Under the pieces are notes generated by a model. It saw only the letters and a list, made by a program, of their open reading frames with translations. It searched no databases and was not told the DNA's origin. Of a stretch of 64,000 nucleotides of DNA, positions 59,535 to 64,000 are shown piece by piece. Every line of letters starts with the position of its first letter. Within the stretch, counting starts at the first letter, position 1. A program made the position numbers and the translations under genes. Source of the stretch: Oryzias latipes (Eukaryota; Chordata; Actinopteri; Beloniformes; Adrianichthyidae); the NCBI RefSeq assembly GCF_002234675.1, contig NC_019877.2, positions 4,732,832 through 4,796,831 of the forward strand, given 5' to 3'.

Positions 59535-59745
59535 TGATATAGGATATGTGCATTTCTGAGACCCCTATCACATCAGCATGATCCAAACTTCCCCTAAAAA
59601 CCATTGTATAGAACTTGATCCATGTTTTCTGCCCTGTAGTTCATCATTATTCCACTAGGGGGAAAGGAAGGCCTTTTCCTGCTTGTTTCAAAACAGCTGA
59701 TTCCATGAAATCTCAAGAAGAATTTGGACCGGAAAAGATTTAGCT
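59535..59745 (+). repeat. Unclassified repeat, copy B of a local pair
   Basis: Diverged partner of 58715-58945, sharing aacttgatccatgt, gccctgtagt, tccactaggggga and cctgcttgtttcaaaa. Just upstream, 59500-59535 (gagtttgacacccctga) looks like the end of another hAT MITE. Confidence 0.7.
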
Positions 59746-60796
59746 AATTTTTAAAACTTAGTGGTGAAAATGACCCAATTGTTATTCTATTTTTTAAATG
59801 AATATTTATTTTATTGAAAGAATTTTAAAATTGTTAATAAATAATACAGTTACACCATGTAAAAAATTATATCTATCAAATTTGAGTTAGGCAGGTGATT
59901 TTTTCCCCTGAACACTTGTGAATATATTTGCTTCTTAAACTAACATGGTTGTCAAAAAAAAACTTACCAAATCACCCAATGTATCATAATTAATACTATC
60001 TATAGATCATTACAAAATTACATTTCAATTTTTGTGGATTATATCGTAGTGTTAAAAAAACATTAGAATAAAAGATGTTAATTTTCTGCCAATTATTTGA
60101 TGTAGTAGCTTTCCAGTGTTAGGTGCCTTTTGCTACAATTTTGTCACCTGAGATGGATAAAACAAGAGTATTTGAATGTATAGAGGTACTGGTATTTAAA
60201 AAATATATTGACTGTGTTCTTTCTTTTTTTATATAATTTCTTTGTTGAGTTTAAAATGAATACATTCAACCATGAAAATAACTTAATCGTGTTCGCATTC
60301 TGATGTGTCAGAACCTAATAGCTCTTTATTAATAGTAGTAGTACACTTCTCCACTAGATGGCAGCATCACACCTCAGATCAATCAATTGGCAACACCATA
60401 TAGAAGTATTTTTTTTCTTCAAATAAATGCAGTATACCCACAATATTAGTGTTAATTTACAGAAATTTAAACCGTGTTTACTTGATTGCACATTAAAAAT
60501 GAATAATCAAAACTACTTTTTAAGAATGGATTGTTTGGGTTTTTTGTGGTTTTATTCAAATGTTTAATTAAAGGAATCTGTACATTCAATGTAAAAAAAA
60601 GATGAACTATTAGATTTAGTATTTTGTTTTAACTGCAGAAAAAAAGAACGGTTAACATGTTGAAGCAGAACGTAGAGATGTATCAGTCTGGTGCTACTGC
60701 TGAAAAGCACCACTTGGCTGCATTTTCTATTGTACAATTGATCATCAGTAACTCTGATTGTATCCATCAGAGCAGAAATGTAAACAGTCTGTCAAG

Positions 60797-61560
60797 TTTG
60801 TCAATTAAACAACTATCAACCACTTTCTAAAAACTCTGTGGGTCTATGTCATAGCTGTGAGAAGATGACTTCACATCAATGGATGAGTCCACCTCTACTT
60901 AGCATCAGCCCAGATTACCAAACAGGAAGTCCTGGCTTGGCCCCTCACACACCGATTTTCTACACATATTTTCTATATAAAGTTTTGCTGTCAATGACAC
61001 CTGTTAGCTCTTTGCACGGTAAAGTATTTCTACTGTTTTGTTTTTCCTAAGGAAAAGCTTTTCAGATCAATGTGGAAGCATTCTACATGGGCAACGTATT
61101 GATTGTGTTCACAGATACTGCATTTGTATGGCAGATAGGTCAGAGTTATTTCACTGTTTTATTATTCCAAAAAACAAAAATGACTATTTCCTTTACTTCT
61201 TCGAAATATCCACAAAAATAATTTGGAAAATTGTATTTTTTCCTATTTTGAAAATTTGGTTCGTTCAGTTTGGCAATTTGTTAAACTATTTTAAGAATTT
61301 AAGCCCACATTTTATCAACTAGTGTCATAAATATAATCAATTCAACCTAGAAGTCCAGTAAAAACTCCTCTTTGAGGCTTGAAGTATAAATGAGTGTCCT
61401 TACTCTTTTGTTCCTTTAGTTTAGAAAATTCATATATTTTTAAACACCTGTGAGGAACAAGCTGCTGTTAAATTAACATCTATACATTTAAGGAAATGTC
61501 CTTTCAAATATTTAAGGCCTGTTTGTTTGCAAAATGTGAATGAAAAACGTATATTAATAT
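60797..61560 (+). pseudogene. Duplicated partial kcnh4 last exon and 3' UTR (segment 1)
   Basis: Matches 48915-49073 and then about 49763-50382 with few differences, in direct orientation and offset about 11.9 kb. The coding piece keeps LCHSCEKMTSHQWMS and then stops matching at cacaccga, where the rest of the exon including the stop is missing. No splice acceptor or upstream exons accompany it within the window, so it is a non-functional fragment. Confidence 0.92.
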
Positions 61561-62019
61561 TGTAACGTACAGCAGGTACGTCACTTGCAGCGGGAACGAC
61601 GGGAGCCAAGCAGTCGACCAGTTGAGCTGTCAAGCGACCAGTTGAGCTGTCAATCAATCTGGCTGCGCTGTAGAACTGTCTGTCCCATACACCGCACGAC
61701 TCCGAACAGTCTCAGTGAGGAGGAGGCAGAAAGAGCAGCTGAGAGTGCAGTCTCCTTTCTGGCATAACAAGCCCATTTATTTTTAACACACACAACATTG
61801 AACATTACACAGGGGTCATCAACCTTTCTCCCTTCCACACTCAGGGTTCAACATAAAGAAACAACATAACAGGAAGCATAAACGAAGGTGGAACAACAAA
61901 AACTGCCATATGAAAAGAAACGTGGGCAAAAAGAAACGCTCCTGCTGAGCCCTAATTAGATCGTGGGACCACGTCCCACAATCCCCTGCTGCTACAGACC
62001 TACAATGCAATGCACTACA
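61561..62019 (-). repeat. 3' LTR of the gypsy element
   Basis: Bounded by TGTA at the start (minus strand, 62019) and TACA at the end (61561). The polypurine tract lies immediately upstream. About 459 bp. Not matched by a 5' partner in the window. Confidence 0.65.
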
Positions 62020-62037
62020 TAGCCCCCTTCTGAAGGG

Positions 62038-63332
62038 TCAGCCGTCCTCGGCGACCCCATCTACCACAAAATCATCGAGGTACGTGGGGCGTCTGCGTGA
62101 GCGTAACGGTCGTGTGCGGTCGTGTGATGGTGCCACGGGGTCTGGCACATTTGAGTCCATGGTAATAGGTCCACCTCTTTCGATAGTCCGTGGAGCAAGG
62201 GGCTGGTAAGGGGCCAGCCGGTCCTGATGGAGTACCACAGCCCGTCCTTTGCCCGGCACGTGCACCCTATAAACCACATCTGACAGTCGTTGCAGCACTT
62301 CGCCTGGCCCCCGCCAGTGGCTGCTTAGCTTGGGAGAGACTCCCTTTTTACGTTCAGGACAGTACACCCACACTCTGTCTCCTGGTGCAAACTCTCGATC
62401 CCAGCACCGGCTGTCATAAGCCCTCTTCTGCCGCACCCCATTCCCAGCCTGTGCTCCACGAGTGAATTCGTGGATTTCATGCAGCCGGTCCTTGAGTCTG
62501 CGGCAGTAATCCATTTCTTTTCCACCGGAGATCTCGGGTTCAGGTGGTGCTCCAAACACCAAGTCCACCGGTGTACGGAGTTCCCGCCCAAACATAATCA
62601 CTGCAGGTGTGCACCGGCTGGACTCTTGAACTGCAGTACGGTAAGACCATAGAACCAGGGGCAAGAAACGGTCCCAGTCCCGCTGGTGACGACTGGTCAA
62701 GATCGCCAGCTGTGTGGCCAGGGTGCGGTTAAAACCTTCCACCAACCCGTCACTTTGAGGACGAAGTGGGGTGGTTCTTGTCTTTTGTATCCCCAGGCGA
62801 CGGCAAACCTGACTGAACACCTGAGACTCAAAGTTCCTACCCTGGTCACTGTGGAGCTCAGCTGGTGCCCCAAAGCGGGTGAACATCTCCTCAACCAGTT
62901 TTTCTGCAGTGGTAGCAGCGCTTTGATCCGGCACCGCATATGCCTCTGGCCTCTTCTTCCACTTTCGGCTTCTCCCATCAGGGGTCGCCACAGCGAACGA
63001 GTCGCATGGTAAATTTGGCAATGTTTTACGCCGGATGCCCTTCCTGACGCAACTTTCTCAAACCGGGCTTGGAACCGGCAGAGGTAGAGAAGGGAACAGG
63101 GAGCAGCCCGGAGTCGAAGCCGGGTTTCACGGACGGAAGGCGCCGCAAATCAGCACGAGCTAAACTGGCTCCCGCATATGCCTCTGGCCACTTCGTGAAA
63201 TAATCCACTGCCACAATGACATAGCGGTTCCCTGCATCACTCACTGGAAAGGGGCCCAAGACGTCCACGCCGACCCTTTCCATTGGGGCCCCCACCAGAT
63301 ACTGCTGGAGGGGTGCTCGTGACTGCTGGGTT
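62038..63332 (-). pseudogene. Gypsy integrase coding remnant, interrupted by a SINE
   Basis: Two blocks flank a 220-bp insertion. The upstream block (63332-63190) holds the first catalytic Asp region (RVGVDVLGPFPV) and DYFTKWPEAYA. The downstream block (62933-62041) holds the second catalytic Asp (HSDQGRNFES), the Glu region (SDGLVEGFNRTL), and a GPY/F-type module (SHWRGPGEVLQ). The amino part of pol is absent and the SINE breaks the frame, so this is inactive. Confidence 0.85.
62952..63171 (-). mobile_element. tRNA-derived SINE inserted in the integrase, 18-bp target duplication
   Basis: Perfect 18-bp duplication ccgcatatgcctctggcc at 62934-62951 and 63172-63189. On the minus strand the element begins gggagccagtttagctcgtg, carries a B-box-like ggcttcgactcc, and ends gtcgctgtggcgacccctga-type tail plus gccgaaagtggaagaaga. 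The tail matches the RTE LINE 3' end at 30.65 kb, suggesting shared reverse transcriptase. Confidence 0.85.
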
Positions 63333-64000
63333 GAATCTTTTTAAATGAGTTTTATTTTGGCTGATAAAGTAAATATGAAGGAAATGTGTAGTCTCCTTTA
63401 TTTACTGTGCTGTCACTCTCAACATACAATCTCTTTTAAGACAACTGAAAATTTGGGACTTTAGGACATAAGGTTGAAGCTGGAGCTTCGTCAGGATCAG
63501 GACTGTCCATGCTACACTTAGCTGTTCTCACAGTTGGATCAGTTGTGTTACCAGACACTCGAACAGTGCAGTGCTTTGGTAGTCTTTTGGGTGTAGGGCC
63601 TGTCCAGATCTTAATCATCCAGTTCCAAACTAGAATGACTCTTTCATTATGTGCGTCACCCAAATCAGAGGTAAAGGTAAGATGACGGGATCTTGCACAG
63701 CCAGGATTCATTTTTTTCCACATATAAACTCTGCGTATGTTGAGATTTCATGACAACATTAAAAAAAATAATGCATGAACAGTTCATTGACTTTCTTTGG
63801 TTAGGGAGACACGATATAAATCTAAAACATTATTTCTCTTGTTTTCTCCCTGGTGCTCCAACATGTGGACCCAATAAGAATGAAAGTGACCAAAATTCTA
63901 ATTGGTTATTCGAAATATTGCTGGTCAAACATTCATCTTTTAAAAGGTTTTAAAAATATCTTTTCCGTAGTATGGTATATTTTCCATTTTCTCTGTCTGC
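63333..64000 (+). pseudogene. Duplicated kcnh4 3' flank (segment 2, continues past the window)
   Basis: Starts gaatctttttaaatgagttt and matches 50389 to about 51057 with few changes up to the last base of the window. Non-coding. The duplication therefore extends further downstream, towards the position equivalent to the Ly6-like gene. Confidence 0.92.

Larger units (their letters stand above)
61561..63332 (-). mobile_element. 5'-truncated Ty3/gypsy LTR retrotransposon (integrase and 3' LTR)
   Basis: Inserted into the duplicated kcnh4 fragment, splitting it. On the minus strand it starts inside pol just after the zinc-finger region, runs through the integrase to a stop at 62038, then a purine tract (agaaggggg), then the 3' LTR. 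No 5' LTR, gag, protease or reverse transcriptase is present. Six bases of the target (50383-50388 equivalent) are missing at the junction. Confidence 0.85.

Noticed and set aside
60838..61050. ORF encoding GLCHSCEKMTS-type sequence as a separate gene
   Set aside because: It is the duplicated piece of kcnh4 exon 16, cut off by the microhomology deletion; no acceptor or stop of its own origin.

Overview
The window reads as nuclear DNA of a ray-finned fish, most likely a percomorph teleost. It is AT-rich, with GT-AG introns ranging from 66 bp to 11.6 kb. The repeats are the usual teleost mix: decayed Tc1/mariner copies, hAT-type MITEs with 8-bp target duplications, RTE and L1-like LINEs, a tRNA-derived SINE and a Ty3/gypsy fragment. 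The species cannot be named from sequence alone.

About three quarters of the window (2450-49567) is one plus-strand gene. It is an Elk-family (Kv12) voltage-gated potassium channel, best matched to KCNH4. Sixteen coding exons join in frame to a predicted 1190-residue protein: PAS-cap and PAS domain, S1-S6 with a GFG selectivity filter, C-linker and cyclic-nucleotide-binding homology domain, then a long Ser/Pro-rich tail with a short coiled coil. Introns 1, 4 and 11 are large and carry most of the mobile elements. Intron 10 is only 81 nt and is open in frame.

Between 49.6 and 60.8 kb lie two small plus-strand genes. At 52.6-53.7 kb is a three-coding-exon secreted Ly6/three-finger protein of 86 residues, with a TATA box and a polyadenylation signal. 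At 56.4-57.4 kb is a two-coding-exon protein of 302 residues that I cannot assign: two helical, coiled-coil-like arms around one Gly-rich hydrophobic segment. A 1.1-kb hAT-like element sits directly behind its stop codon, with the stop inside the target duplication.

From 60.8 kb to the window end there is a direct duplicate, offset about 11.9 kb, of the kcnh4 last-exon and 3' region. In the copy the rest of the coding sequence was deleted at an 8-nt microhomology. A 5'-truncated gypsy element (3' LTR plus integrase, minus strand) was inserted later. A tRNA-type SINE with an 18-bp target duplication then landed inside the integrase. The 3' tail of the SINE matches the 3' end of an RTE LINE copy at 30.6 kb, so donor machinery and passenger are both visible in the window.

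Stretches not listed as features, including 1-1900, most of the large introns, 49.9-52.5 kb and 58.6-60.7 kb, hold AT-rich sequence with short ORFs that look random. I see no RNA genes and no CRISPR.
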